In this document: in pieces, positions 14,777 to 21,820 of the stretch
Layout of the letters: every line of letters begins with the position of its first letter
Numbering within the stretch: position 1 is the stretch's first letter
Assembly (NCBI GenBank): GCA_937921935.1
Contig: CAKZWQ010000050.1
Span: forward strand, 1-37,510
Direction: 5' to 3'
Source: an uncultured Gammaproteobacteria bacterium
GTDB taxonomy: Bacteria; Pseudomonadota; Gammaproteobacteria; Steroidobacterales; GCA-2729495
Length of the DNA stretch: 37,510 nucleotides
Translations under genes and position numbers: made by a program
Notes under the pieces: generated by a model
Seen by the model: only the letters and a program-made list of their open reading frames with translations
Databases searched by the model: none
Told to the model about the DNA's origin: nothing

Positions 14777-15397
14777 TTATTTATTAAATCTTCGCTCAAG
14801 TTCCGCCACAATCAGGGCCTGCACCTCGGGCAGGTCCAGGCTGGCATCGATGGTCCGGATTCGATCCGGTTCCGCCCCGGCCCGGGCCAGGTAGGCGCCG
14901 CGAACCCGGGCAAAAAACTGCAACTCTTCTTGCTCGAAACGATCGCCCTTGCCGCGTTGGGCGCGGCGCCCGGTCGTGGCCTCCGGCGGGGCATCCAGCA
15001 GCAGGGTCAGGTCGGGCCGACGCGCGCCCTGAACCGCACTTTCCAGGGTGGCAATCAGGCTGGTCGGCAGGCCCCGGCCTGCTCCCTGGTACGCATAGGT
15101 GGCGTCGGTAAAACGATCACATAGCACCCAGTCCCCCCGCCCCAGCGCCGGTTCAATCAGTTCCAGCAAGTGACTCTGCCGGGCCGCAAACATCATCAGC
15201 AGCTCGGCGACGGGCGGCACTTGCCCGTCTGCCGACAGCACGAGCTGGCGCAGTTGCTCGGCCAGGGGTGTGCCGCCGGGCTCGCGGGTTAGCACGACGG
15301 TGTGGCCCTTGCTGCGCAACCAGTCGGCGACGAAAGCGAGGTTGGTCGACTTGCCGACGCCCTCAATGCCCTCCAGGGTGATGAATTGGCCCGCCAG
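14777..15397 (-). CDS. tmk: Thymidylate kinase
   Basis: Phosphorylates dTMP to dTDP for DNA synthesis. Translating upstream of the first ATG/GTG/TTG-type codon (a TTG at 15319) shows that the conserved N-terminus FITLEGIEGVGKSTN, containing the P-loop, lies ahead of it, so a start at 15319 would remove the ATP site. The rest carries VVLTREPGGTPLAE (DR/TRE-PGG), FAARQSHLLELIEP, WVLCDRFTDATYAYQGAGRG and the lid-like GDRFEQEE. No ATG, GTG or TTG precedes the P-loop in this frame. The best start is CTG at 15397, 9 bases after GGGAGG, giving 206 residues; a CTG at 15403 overlaps the mltG stop as CTGA but is only 3 bases from that site. A sequencing error or an ATT start is the alternative. The 3' end meets an AT-rich palindrome before holB. 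Confidence 0.9.
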   Translation of the reverse strand: MAGQFITLEGIEGVGKSTNLAFVADWLRSKGHTVVLTREPGGTPLAEQLRQLVLSADGQVPPVAELLMMFAARQSHLLELIEPALGRGDWVLCDRFTDATYAYQGAGRGLPTSLIATLESAVQGARRPDLTLLLDAPPEATTGRRAQRGKGDRFEQEELQFFARVRGAYLARAGAEPDRIRTIDASLDLPEVQALIVAELERRFNK

Positions 15398-15399
15398 CT

Positions 15400-16431
15400 T
15401 CAGCTTCCTCCCTGACGTGATCGCAATCGGCGCAGGTACTGTGCCACCGCCCTATTGTGCTCTTCCAGGGTCAGGCTGAAAGTATGGCTGCCATCGGGCA
15501 GACCTGTCGCCACAAAATACAGGGCATCGCCCGGGGCCGGATTGACAGCCGCCCTCAGGGCCCCTTCTCCGGGCAGTGCAATGGGAGTTGGCGGCAGGCC
15601 GGCGCGGGTGTACGTGTTGTAAGGCGTATCCGTGGCCAGATCCCGGCGCGTCAGATTGCCGTTGAAGTCCGGGCCGATACCGTAAATAACCGTTGGATCG
15701 GTCTGCAGGCGCATGCCTTTTTGCAGGCGCCGCACAAACACACCGGCGATTTCCGGTCGTTCAGAGGCCAGGGCGGTTTCCCTTTCGATCACGGAAGCCA
15801 GGATTAAGGCTTCATAGGGGCTCCTTAAGGGCAGCTCCTCGGCCCGGCCGGCCCAGGCTGCGTCCAGTTTGCTGCGCATGAGCTCATGAGCCTGCCGCAG
15901 CAGTTCGCGATCGGTGGTGCCGCGAGGAAAGCGATAGGTATCCGGGAAGAACCAGCCTTCGGGGTAAGCGTCGGGCAGCTGGATGAGTGTCGTCACCTCC
16001 GCCAGGGCATCGTCGGCCAAGGTCTGGGACACGGCAGGATGGGTTCGCAATGCCGTCAGCAAATCACGCACGGTGGACCCTTCCACCACCGTGAGTGAAT
16101 GCAGCATGACCTCACCGGCAACCAGCCGATCCAGGAGACTGCGGATTGTCAGGCCCTCATCCAGCAGGTATTCGCCTGCCTGCACGCGCTGGTCCAGGCC
16201 CTGCCAGCGGGCATACCAGCGGGTCAGCCTCGGTTCGCTCAGGATCCCGTCGCGGGCCAGTTCCGCCACCAACTGGCCGAAGGCTTGCCCGGCCGGAATG
16301 TTGAGCACATACCCGGCAGCAGCACTACCCAGGGGGGCGTTCAGGGCTGCCCGGGCCCGCATCAGGCCCAGGCTGCCGCCAAGGACCAGCAGTGCCAGCA
16401 AGACGCCGCTGATGATCAGGCTGCGGCGCAT
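15400..16431 (-). CDS. mltG: Endolytic murein transglycosylase MltG (YceG-like)
   Basis: A 343-residue inner-membrane enzyme that cuts nascent glycan strands in the periplasm and sets their length. A single N-terminal transmembrane helix (about 5-24) is followed by a LysM-like part (YVLNIPAGQAFGQLVAEL) and the catalytic domain, with YPEGWFFPDTYRFPRGT, the ASVIERET motif holding catalytic Glu216 (Glu218 in E. coli), GMRLQTDPTVIYGI, YNTYTRAGLPPTPIALPG and NPAPGDALYFVA. All are standard for the family and the length is normal. The ATG at 16431 lies inside the end of pabC (16-base overlap), and its stop TGA overlaps the region where tmk begins. Pairing with pabC and tmk is the usual order in gammaproteobacteria. 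Confidence 0.95.
   Translation of the reverse strand: MRRSLIISGVLLALLVLGGSLGLMRARAALNAPLGSAAAGYVLNIPAGQAFGQLVAELARDGILSEPRLTRWYARWQGLDQRVQAGEYLLDEGLTIRSLLDRLVAGEVMLHSLTVVEGSTVRDLLTALRTHPAVSQTLADDALAEVTTLIQLPDAYPEGWFFPDTYRFPRGTTDRELLRQAHELMRSKLDAAWAGRAEELPLRSPYEALILASVIERETALASERPEIAGVFVRRLQKGMRLQTDPTVIYGIGPDFNGNLTRRDLATDTPYNTYTRAGLPPTPIALPGEGALRAAVNPAPGDALYFVATGLPDGSHTFSLTLEEHNRAVAQYLRRLRSRQGGS
15407..15412 (-). promoter_or_regulatory. Ribosome binding site that decides the tmk start
   Basis: GGGAGG on the minus strand, inside the last codons of mltG, is 9 bases before CTG 15397 and 3 bases before CTG 15403. Its good spacing to 15397 supports a non-AUG CTG start for tmk. Confidence 0.55.
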
Positions 16432-17252
16432 TCGCTGACGCCTCGCTGTGAAAGAGCCTGCATCAGTTTGCGGCTCACCGGACCGATCGGCAGGGGCTGG
16501 TCGTCCAGTTGGATCACCGGTGCAATCCCCTGCAGGCTGTTGCTCAGGAAAACTTCATCGGCCGCCAGCAGTCGCTCAGCGTCAATCGACTGTTCAAAGG
16601 CGTTAATGGCGAGCTCGGCGGCAACTTTCAGTATCAGTCGACGCATGACACCGCTGATACCACAGCGGGACAAGTCCGGTGTCAGCAGTTGGCCGTCGTC
16701 AACCATAAACAGATTGCTCATGGTGCCGCCGATCACTTGCCCCTGGGGCGTGCTCATCAGACCTTCGGTGATGGCCTCGTCCTCCCATTCTGACCGGGCC
16801 AGCACCTGCTCGAGCCGGTTCAGGGTTTTTAAGCCTGCCAGGGCCGGATTCTCCGCCACGGGGGTCCGGCACCATCGGACCCGGATGCCGTCGCGCCAGC
16901 TCGGGAGACTGCCAGCGCTATCCGGAAACAGGCCCACCAGCCGGGTGGCCTGGGCCTGCGCAGGCGCCCGATAACCCCGCGGGCCGCAGCCGCGCGTGAT
17001 GATGATCTTCCCCGTGCCGCTGGTGCAGTTGACGGCCACCTGCTTTAGCTCAGCCCTGAGCAGCTCCGTCGCAGGTGGCGGAATCCCCAGGCGTTCGCAA
17101 CCCACCTGCAGCCGCTCCAGATGGAAATCCAGGAGGCGAAACTTACCGGCTCGCAAGGCAATGGTTTCAAACAGGCCATCGCCATAAGTCAGCCCCCGGT
17201 CCTGGGGAGACAAGCTGCCGTCCGGCATTCCATTGACCAGCCACTGAGTCAT
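16416..17252 (-). CDS. pabC: Aminodeoxychorismate lyase
   Basis: PLP enzyme that splits 4-amino-4-deoxychorismate into p-aminobenzoate and pyruvate for folate synthesis. The 278 residues from ATG 17252 begin MTQWLVNG and continue with DRGLTYGDGLFETI, the fold-IV signature, then the PLP lysine in LKTLNRLEQVLAR (Lys142) and the phosphate-binding GGTMSNLF. The C-terminal part has GVMRRLIL and ADEVFLSNSLQGI. The start is one base after the pabB stop, so the pair is tightly coupled; a longer frame to 17309 lies inside pabB. Branched-chain aminotransferase and D-amino acid aminotransferase share the fold, but the neighbouring pabB and mltG fix the assignment. Confidence 0.93.
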   Translation of the reverse strand: MTQWLVNGMPDGSLSPQDRGLTYGDGLFETIALRAGKFRLLDFHLERLQVGCERLGIPPPATELLRAELKQVAVNCTSGTGKIIITRGCGPRGYRAPAQAQATRLVGLFPDSAGSLPSWRDGIRVRWCRTPVAENPALAGLKTLNRLEQVLARSEWEDEAITEGLMSTPQGQVIGGTMSNLFMVDDGQLLTPDLSRCGISGVMRRLILKVAAELAINAFEQSIDAERLLAADEVFLSNSLQGIAPVIQLDDQPLPIGPVSRKLMQALSQRGVSECAAA

Positions 17253-17253
17253 T

Positions 17254-18606
17254 TCACTGCAGGGCCAGCAACATGCCTTTTGCCTTGGCCCGGGCTTCCT
17301 CCAGTTCACGTACCGGGTCCGAGTCTGCCACGATCCCGCTGCCGGCGGCGAAGGACAGCTTGTCAGCCCGGGTCACGATGCTGCGAATCAGGATGTTCAG
17401 ATCCAGGCTGCCGTCCCGGCCCAGATATCCCATGGCACCGGTGTAGAAGCCTCGGGGCCGGTCTTCCAGCTCGGCAATGATTTCCATGCACCTGACCTTG
17501 GGACAACCGGTAATGGTGCCGCCGGGAAATACGGCTTTGATCAGCTCACCGGGACTGACCTCGGCGCGCAGCGTCCCGCTGACGTTAGAGACGATGTGGT
17601 GCACATGGGCGTAACTTTCCAGCGCCATAAACTCATCCACGCGAACGCTACCGGCCGCGCACACGCGGCCCAGGTCATTGCGTTCCAGATCGATCAGCAT
17701 CACGTGTTCGGCGCGTTCTTTGGGGTTCTGCAACAGGGACTCGCGGCTGGGTTCATCCGCCTCGCCGGCGGCAAGCCGCGGTCGGGTGCCGGCAATGGGG
17801 CGCGTCTGCACCTGGTCGCCGCGTCGGCTCACCAGTCTCTCCGGCGAAGAACTGATCACCGCCACATCGTCAAGCACCGCCAGTCCGGCGAAGGGGCCGG
17901 GATTGGTGCGCCGCAGGCGAGCGTACAGATCGCCGGGCCGAGCTCCCGGTGTCAGGTCGGCCAGCCACTCGCGCGACAGATTGACCTGAAATACATCCCC
18001 CGCCCGAATAAAGGCCTGGGCAGCGGCGATCCCCTCCAGGTAGTCAGCTGCCGGCGGTTCGCGCAGAGCCCCGGCCAGCAGTGTTCCGGAGCCGGCTGTT
18101 TGGACAGCCAGCTGCAGATCGCGGGCCATGCGTTGCAGCGTTCCGTCCCGCCCGGCTTCGGCCACCAGCCAGGCTTGCTGGCGCTCCAGGTCACGAACCA
18201 GGGCTGCCCGGGTCCGAATCGCTGCGGCAATGGGCAGGCCATCGGGATCAGGCAGATGCAGGCTGGGCTCCACCTGCGCAGCCAGTTCGTAGCCGAGCAG
18301 CAAAAACCAGCCGCCGGCGAACGGAGCCGGCGCACAAGCTGCTGCCTGTTCCTTGTGCCAGGCCTGGTCCAAAGCTTCCAGGAAGCTTTCACCGCCTTTG
18401 GAAGCGCCCTGCAGTTGTCCGGTCGGGCCGAGGATCAGCCGCTCGCCCGGATCAGCAAACAGGATGTCGTAACGACCCTGCGCAGTGCCGCAGGCCGTAC
18501 TTTGCAATAGAAAGGGATAGAAGTCCGGATCGTGCAGGTGCAGCGTCAGGGGATCGATATCAAAGGAGGCCGGAGCCACCACGGCGCCGCTGTCAGGGCT
18601 GATCAT
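17254..18606 (-). CDS. pabB: Aminodeoxychorismate synthase component I
   Basis: Makes 4-amino-4-deoxychorismate from chorismate with ammonia supplied by the glutamine amidotransferase PabA (not in the window). The 450 residues show the chorismate-enzyme core: FQVNLSREW, SSSPERLVSRRG, the loop TRPIAGTRPR (268-277), LIDLERNDLGRVC, HHIVSNVSGTL, FPGGTITGCPKVRCMEIIAEL and LDLNILIRSI. The last element and the partner pabC favour PabB over TrpE. The loop reads PIAGT, where E. coli PabB has PIKGT with a lysine that forms a covalent adduct, so this enzyme resembles anthranilate synthase at that point. ATG 18606 follows fabF by 29 bases, in which a 7-bp hairpin lies; the ribosome binding site is weak. 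It is unusual for pabB to be inserted between fabF and pabC. Confidence 0.88.
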   Translation of the reverse strand: MISPDSGAVVAPASFDIDPLTLHLHDPDFYPFLLQSTACGTAQGRYDILFADPGERLILGPTGQLQGASKGGESFLEALDQAWHKEQAAACAPAPFAGGWFLLLGYELAAQVEPSLHLPDPDGLPIAAAIRTRAALVRDLERQQAWLVAEAGRDGTLQRMARDLQLAVQTAGSGTLLAGALREPPAADYLEGIAAAQAFIRAGDVFQVNLSREWLADLTPGARPGDLYARLRRTNPGPFAGLAVLDDVAVISSSPERLVSRRGDQVQTRPIAGTRPRLAAGEADEPSRESLLQNPKERAEHVMLIDLERNDLGRVCAAGSVRVDEFMALESYAHVHHIVSNVSGTLRAEVSPGELIKAVFPGGTITGCPKVRCMEIIAELEDRPRGFYTGAMGYLGRDGSLDLNILIRSIVTRADKLSFAAGSGIVADSDPVRELEEARAKAKGMLLALQ

Positions 18607-18611
18607 GGCTC

Positions 18612-18629
18612 GCGAACCAGTGGGTTCGC
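18612..18629 (-). other. Hairpin in the fabF-pabB gap
   Basis: GCGAACC and GGTTCGC form a perfect 7-bp stem with a 4-base loop, filling most of the 29 bases between the fabF stop and the pabB start and ending 5 bases before the ATG. With no T-run it is not a terminator. It could mask the pabB ribosome binding site or stabilise the upstream mRNA. Confidence 0.4.
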
Positions 18630-18635
18630 CCGACC

Positions 18636-19877
18636 TCAGACGGGGCCGAAGATCAGGCTGCCGTTGGTACCGCCGAAGCCGAATGAATTACTCAGGACGG
18701 CTTTAACCGGCATTTCCCGCGCCGTATGCGGCACGTAATCCAAATCGCAACTCGGGTCCGGGTTATCCAGATTGATGGTGGGCGGCACGACCTGGTCGCG
18801 CAGGCACAGGATGCTGAATATGGCCTCGATGCCACCGGCGGCAGCCAGCAGATGACCGGTTGTTGATTTGGTTGAACTGACAGCCACCGAACTGGCGTGA
18901 TCGCCGAAAACCTTTTTAACCGCCACGCTTTCCGCTACATCACCCAGGGGCGTGGATGTGCCATGCGCATTCACGTAGCTGATGTCAGAGGCATTAAGCC
19001 CGGCGTCACGAATTGCCGCTGTCATGCACAAGGCGGCTCCCTGGCCATCTTCCCGCGGGGCCGTCACATGGTGGGCATCGCCGCTCATGCCGAAGCCGAT
19101 AACTTCCGCAACAATACTGGCCCCACGCTGTTGGGCCGACTCCAGGTCTTCCAGCACCAGGCACGCGGCGCCGGCACTCAGCACGAAACCATCCCGGTCA
19201 CGGTCCCATGGCCGGCTGGCTGCCTGCGGATTGTCATTGTTTGTTGAGAGTGCCCTGGCTGCGCAAAAGCCACCCAGGCCCATGACATTCATCGGGAACT
19301 CAGCACCCCCGGCGATCATCACTTCTGCGTCCCCATAAGCAATGGTGCGCGCTGCCATGCCAATGCTGTGTGTTGCTGTGGTACAGGCCGTTACCAGCGC
19401 CAGGTTCGGGCCCGTGTAGCCATATTTGATGGACACATGGCCTGACACCATGTTGATGATGCTGCCGGGTACAAAGAAGGGCGATATCTTGCGTGGGTTG
19501 TTGGCTTCCAGATAGCGCTCGACATTGTTCTGGATCGTGCCGATACCACCGATACCAGAACCGATCGAAACACCGATCCGCTCAGGGGCATAAGTGGAAG
19601 ATTCCAGACCGGCATCGGTAACAGCATCGCAAGCAGCCGCTATCCCGTAGTGGATAAACGGATCAATCTTGCGGAGCTCTTTGGCCGGCACATATTTGGT
19701 GGCATCAAAATCCTTGATGCAGCCACCAAAACGGGTCGAGAATTGGCTGACGTCGAAATCGGTAATCGGACCGATTCCACTACGCCCTGCGACCACGTTT
19801 TGCCACGCGGTCTCAACCTCGTTACCGACCGGGGAAATTAATCCCATGCCGGTCACGACTACACGTCGCCCTTGCAT
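18636..19877 (-). CDS. fabF: 3-oxoacyl-ACP synthase II
   Basis: Condenses acyl-ACP with malonyl-ACP in fatty acid elongation. The 413 residues match the E. coli enzyme in length. The Cys-His-His triad is at Cys165 ([11 protein letters not shown]), His305 ([12 protein letters not shown]) and His342 ([14 protein letters not shown]), two residues ahead of E. coli numbering. Other landmarks are [29 protein letters not shown] and [11 protein letters not shown] near the end. The gene follows acpP by 59 bases that hold a strong hairpin, the usual acpP-fabF order. The ATG at 19877 has no Shine-Dalgarno sequence; instead ATTGATTAA and ATAAA precede it. Lower expression of fabF than of acpP is expected from the hairpin and leader. 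Confidence 0.96.
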   Translation of the reverse strand: MQGRRVVVTGMGLISPVGNEVETAWQNVVAGRSGIGPITDFDVSQFSTRFGGCIKDFDATKYVPAKELRKIDPFIHYGIAAACDAVTDAGLESSTYAPERIGVSIGSGIGGIGTIQNNVERYLEANNPRKISPFFVPGSIINMVSGHVSIKYGYTGPNLALVTACTTATHSIGMAARTIAYGDAEVMIAGGAEFPMNVMGLGGFCAARALSTNNDNPQAASRPWDRDRDGFVLSAGAACLVLEDLESAQQRGASIVAEVIGFGMSGDAHHVTAPREDGQGAALCMTAAIRDAGLNASDISYVNAHGTSTPLGDVAESVAVKKVFGDHASSVAVSSTKSTTGHLLAAAGGIEAIFSILCLRDQVVPPTINLDNPDPSCDLDYVPHTAREMPVKAVLSNSFGFGGTNGSLIFGPV

Positions 19878-19882
19878 TTTAT

Positions 19883-19891
19883 TTAATCAAT
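19883..19891 (-). promoter_or_regulatory. ATTGATTAA leader motif five bases before the fabF start
   Basis: On the minus strand ATTGATTAA is followed by ATAAA and the ATG of fabF. It differs by one base from the 9-mer in front of holB and addB. No Shine-Dalgarno sequence is seen. Confidence 0.3.
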
Positions 19892-19894
19892 GAC

Positions 19895-19932
19895 AGGTCC
19901 ATGGATGCTGAGTTAGCCAGCATGACGGACCT
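19895..19932 (-). other. Two-part hairpin between acpP and fabF
   Basis: An outer stem AGGTCC/GGACCT and an inner stem ATGCTG/CAGCAT, both perfect 6-bp, are separated by a 4/3-base internal loop, with a 7-base terminal loop. The structure begins 4 bases after the acpP stop codon. No T-run follows, so read-through into fabF is expected. It may protect the abundant acpP message from 3' decay or weaken fabF expression. Confidence 0.55.
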
Positions 19933-19936
19933 GATT

Positions 19937-20179
19937 TCAGGATGCGCTCGCCCGCGCGTTGATGTAGTCGATCGCCTGCTGAACGGTGGTGATCTTCTCG
20001 GCGTCCTCATCCGGAATCTCGGTTTCGAACTCCTCTTCAAGAGCCATCACCAGCTCGACCGTGTCCAGAGAGTCGGCACCCAGGTCGTCGACGAACGACG
20101 CCTTTAATGTCACTTCCTCTTCTTTGACACCGAGCTGTTCAGCCACGATGTTCTTAACCTGTTCCTCAATACTGCTCAT
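19937..20179 (-). CDS. acpP: Acyl carrier protein
   Basis: An 80-residue acidic protein that carries growing acyl chains on a 4'-phosphopantetheine arm. The attachment serine is Ser37 in [13 protein letters not shown], and the sequence [34 protein letters not shown] matches AcpP almost completely. The start ATG 20179 is preceded by AGAGGA at about 10 bases. It follows fabG by 133 bases containing a candidate promoter and a hairpin, and precedes fabF after a hairpin-bearing gap. Such own signals fit the need for much more AcpP than enzymes. Confidence 0.98.
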   Translation of the reverse strand: MSSIEEQVKNIVAEQLGVKEEEVTLKASFVDDLGADSLDTVELVMALEEEFETEIPDEDAEKITTVQQAIDYINARASAS

Positions 20180-20245
20180 TTAGGTTGTTCCTCTGACAGA
20201 CCATGTCTTGAACGACGCATCGGCGACCCGATTTGAAGGGGCGGT

Positions 20246-20274
20246 ATTCTAAGTTAAACCACTACCGCAGGCTA
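20246..20274 (-). promoter_or_regulatory. Candidate acpP promoter
   Basis: TAGAAT (20246-20251, minus strand) has TAGCCT (20269-20274) at a 17-base spacing. The -10 is good, the -35 moderate (three of six). It would give a leader of about 60 bases to acpP. Separate acpP transcripts are well known in E. coli. Confidence 0.4.
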
Positions 20275-20279
20275 GACCG

Positions 20280-20308
20280 TTTTCCCGCCTTATTTTCAGG
20301 CGAAAAAA
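20280..20308 (-). other. Intercistronic hairpin after fabG
   Basis: In RNA, UUUUUUCGCCU pairs with AGGCGGGAAAA (11 bp, two U-G pairs) around a 7-base loop, starting 4 bases after the fabG stop. The U-run is in the 5' arm, so it does not look like a working intrinsic terminator; it may stabilise the 3' end of the fabG message. Confidence 0.4.
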
Positions 20309-20312
20309 CCAT

Positions 20313-21077
20313 TCAAATCATCAACATTCCACCGTTGACGTGCAGGGTTTCCCCGGTAACGTAGCTGCCGGCGGGCCCGCACAGGAATAAGACCGCGGCT
20401 GCCACATCACCGGTTTCGCCCAGGCGCTGCAGCGGAATCTGGGCAGTCAGGGCCTCTCGCTGGGCCTCGGGCAGGGCCGCCGTCATATCCGTGGCGATAA
20501 ATCCAGGCGCCACGACGTTAACAGTTATACCCCGCGAGCCGACCTCTCGGGCCAGGGATTTGCTGAAGCCCACCAGCCCCGCTTTCGCCGCCGCATAGTT
20601 GGCCTGGCCCGGGTTACCCATAGCACCCACCACGGAGGCAATGGCGATAATCCGGCCCCGTCGACCCTTCATCATGCCCCGCAGGAAAGTCCGGCTGACA
20701 CGAAATACGGAGGACAGGTTCGTGGCGATGACATCGTCCCACTCATCGTCCTTCATACGCATCATCAAATTGTCCCGGGTGATGCCCGCGTTATTGATGA
20801 GCAGGGTTACCGGGCCTTCCTGAGCGCTGATGGACTTTTCCAGTTCGCGCAGCTGATCGGTATCGCGAACATCCAGCACCACACCACGGCCGCTAACACC
20901 TGCCGCGGCCAGCGCCGTGCTGATGGACTCGGCGCCGGCTGGGGTGGTGGCAGTGCCGATGACCGTGGCGCCGGCTGCACCCAGGGTACGCGCGATATCA
21001 GCGCCAATGCCGCGCGATGCGCCCGTCACCAGGGCGACTTCGCCCGTCAGGCTGAATAGTTGGCTGATACTGTCCAT
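20313..21077 (-). CDS. fabG: 3-oxoacyl-ACP reductase
   Basis: NADPH-dependent reduction of 3-oxoacyl-ACP to 3-hydroxyacyl-ACP. The 254-residue short-chain dehydrogenase shows the cofactor motif TGASRGIG (18-25), NNAG at 95-98 and the catalytic Asn120, Ser148, Tyr161 and Lys165 (ASVVGAMGNPGQANYAAAK). The C-terminus has VNVVAPGFIATDMT and GSYVTGETLHVNGGMLMI, as in FabG. The N-terminus is about 6-8 residues longer than in E. coli (244). ATG 21077 follows the rhombosortase stop by 36 bases, with a weak ribosome binding site; a TATAAT covers the rhombosortase stop. The genes usually upstream (fabD, fabH, plsX, rpmF) are not here. Confidence 0.95.
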   Translation of the reverse strand: MDSISQLFSLTGEVALVTGASRGIGADIARTLGAAGATVIGTATTPAGAESISTALAAAGVSGRGVVLDVRDTDQLRELEKSISAQEGPVTLLINNAGITRDNLMMRMKDDEWDDVIATNLSSVFRVSRTFLRGMMKGRRGRIIAIASVVGAMGNPGQANYAAAKAGLVGFSKSLAREVGSRGITVNVVAPGFIATDMTAALPEAQREALTAQIPLQRLGETGDVAAAVLFLCGPAGSYVTGETLHVNGGMLMI

Positions 21078-21112
21078 ATACGAGGCCGGAAGCGGTGAGC
21101 ATGAAGCGCGCG

Positions 21113-21118
21113 ATTATA
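21113..21118 (-). promoter_or_regulatory. Possible -10 element for fabG
   Basis: A perfect TATAAT on the minus strand overlaps the rhombosortase stop codon, 35 bases before the fabG ATG. No convincing -35 at 16-18 bases was found, so this may be chance. Confidence 0.25.
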
Positions 21119-21713
21119 GCGGCGCAGGTCCCTTACGCCAGCAAAGCTTGTCCACGCCGGCGGCGATCAGGCCCCCGAGGGCTCCCCAAACGTGCGCGTC
21201 CGTGACGATGGCACCGCCGACAATACTTTCAGACACGGCGAGGCTGCCCGTGAATTGCTCGTAAATCAGTTTCATCAGCAGCCCTGCCAACAGCAGCCAG
21301 CCTACCCGCTCGTCGAGCCGAATCCAGCCCACAGCGCCAAAGGCGAACAAACCATGCAGCGCACCGGACAGACCGATAAGCCAGAAAACGTCCGGGCTCG
21401 CCAGGTGCACGCCCGCAGCGGAAATCACCCCGGCGATCAGCAGCGCCAGCAGCCAGCGGAAGGCAGGCCAGTCACGGCCGAAAATCCAGGTCATCAACAG
21501 CATGCCGGTGGCATTCAGCGCCAGGTGGGCCCAGCCCAGGTGAATGAAATTAGCGGTCAGAAAACGCCAGACTTGCCCCGCACTGACGCCCCCCCGGTCG
21601 TAGCGCAGCCACAAGTTCCATTCAGTCGGTAGCGCCTGGCAGAGCGCCGCGGTGCCGAGCACGACGAGCACCGCCACGATCCAGGGCGGCAGCTTAACGG
21701 TAGCCGTGGTCAC
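21114..21713 (-). CDS. rrtA: Rhombosortase (rhomboid-family intramembrane serine protease)
   Basis: A 199-residue inner-membrane protease with about six helices. The rhomboid signature is complete: the WRFLTANFIHLGWAHLALN region in helix 2, the catalytic serine in GLSGALHG (Ser116) and the catalytic histidine in TDAHVWGALGG (His174). The compact size and the SGxLHG form match rhombosortases, which from family knowledge cut GlyGly-CTERM tails from proteins that are then exported by type II secretion. That fits the gsp operon diverging from this gene. I see no GlyGly-CTERM protein in the window, so substrates are elsewhere. The start is a GTG at 21713 without a clear ribosome binding site. It may be the first gene of the run leading into fabG. 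Confidence 0.85.
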   Translation of the reverse strand: MTTATVKLPPWIVAVLVVLGTAALCQALPTEWNLWLRYDRGGVSAGQVWRFLTANFIHLGWAHLALNATGMLLMTWIFGRDWPAFRWLLALLIAGVISAAGVHLASPDVFWLIGLSGALHGLFAFGAVGWIRLDERVGWLLLAGLLMKLIYEQFTGSLAVSESIVGGAIVTDAHVWGALGGLIAAGVDKLCWRKGPAPL

Positions 21714-21724
21714 TTTGGTACAAT
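21694..21724 (+). promoter_or_regulatory. Weak candidate promoter for the gsp operon
   Basis: TTAACG (21694-21699) and TACAAT (21719-21724) with a 19-base spacer lie about 100 bases before gspG, overlapping the start of the divergent rhombosortase gene. The spacing is long, so support is modest. Confidence 0.25.
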
Positions 21725-21820
21725 TTCGGGGCTTTGAATGGGTGTGGCGCCGCGCACATTACGCCGACCCCGTCTCATGGGACAATTCCCACGATATTCT
21801 CAGAAACTCGGATGGATTGC

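Noticed and set aside
15280..15319. TTG at 15319 as the tmk start
   Set aside because: It would remove the P-loop and first beta-strand, which are intact in the upstream in-frame sequence.
20280..20308. The fabG-acpP hairpin as an intrinsic terminator
   Set aside because: The U-run is in the 5' arm and no T-tract follows the stem in the direction of transcription.
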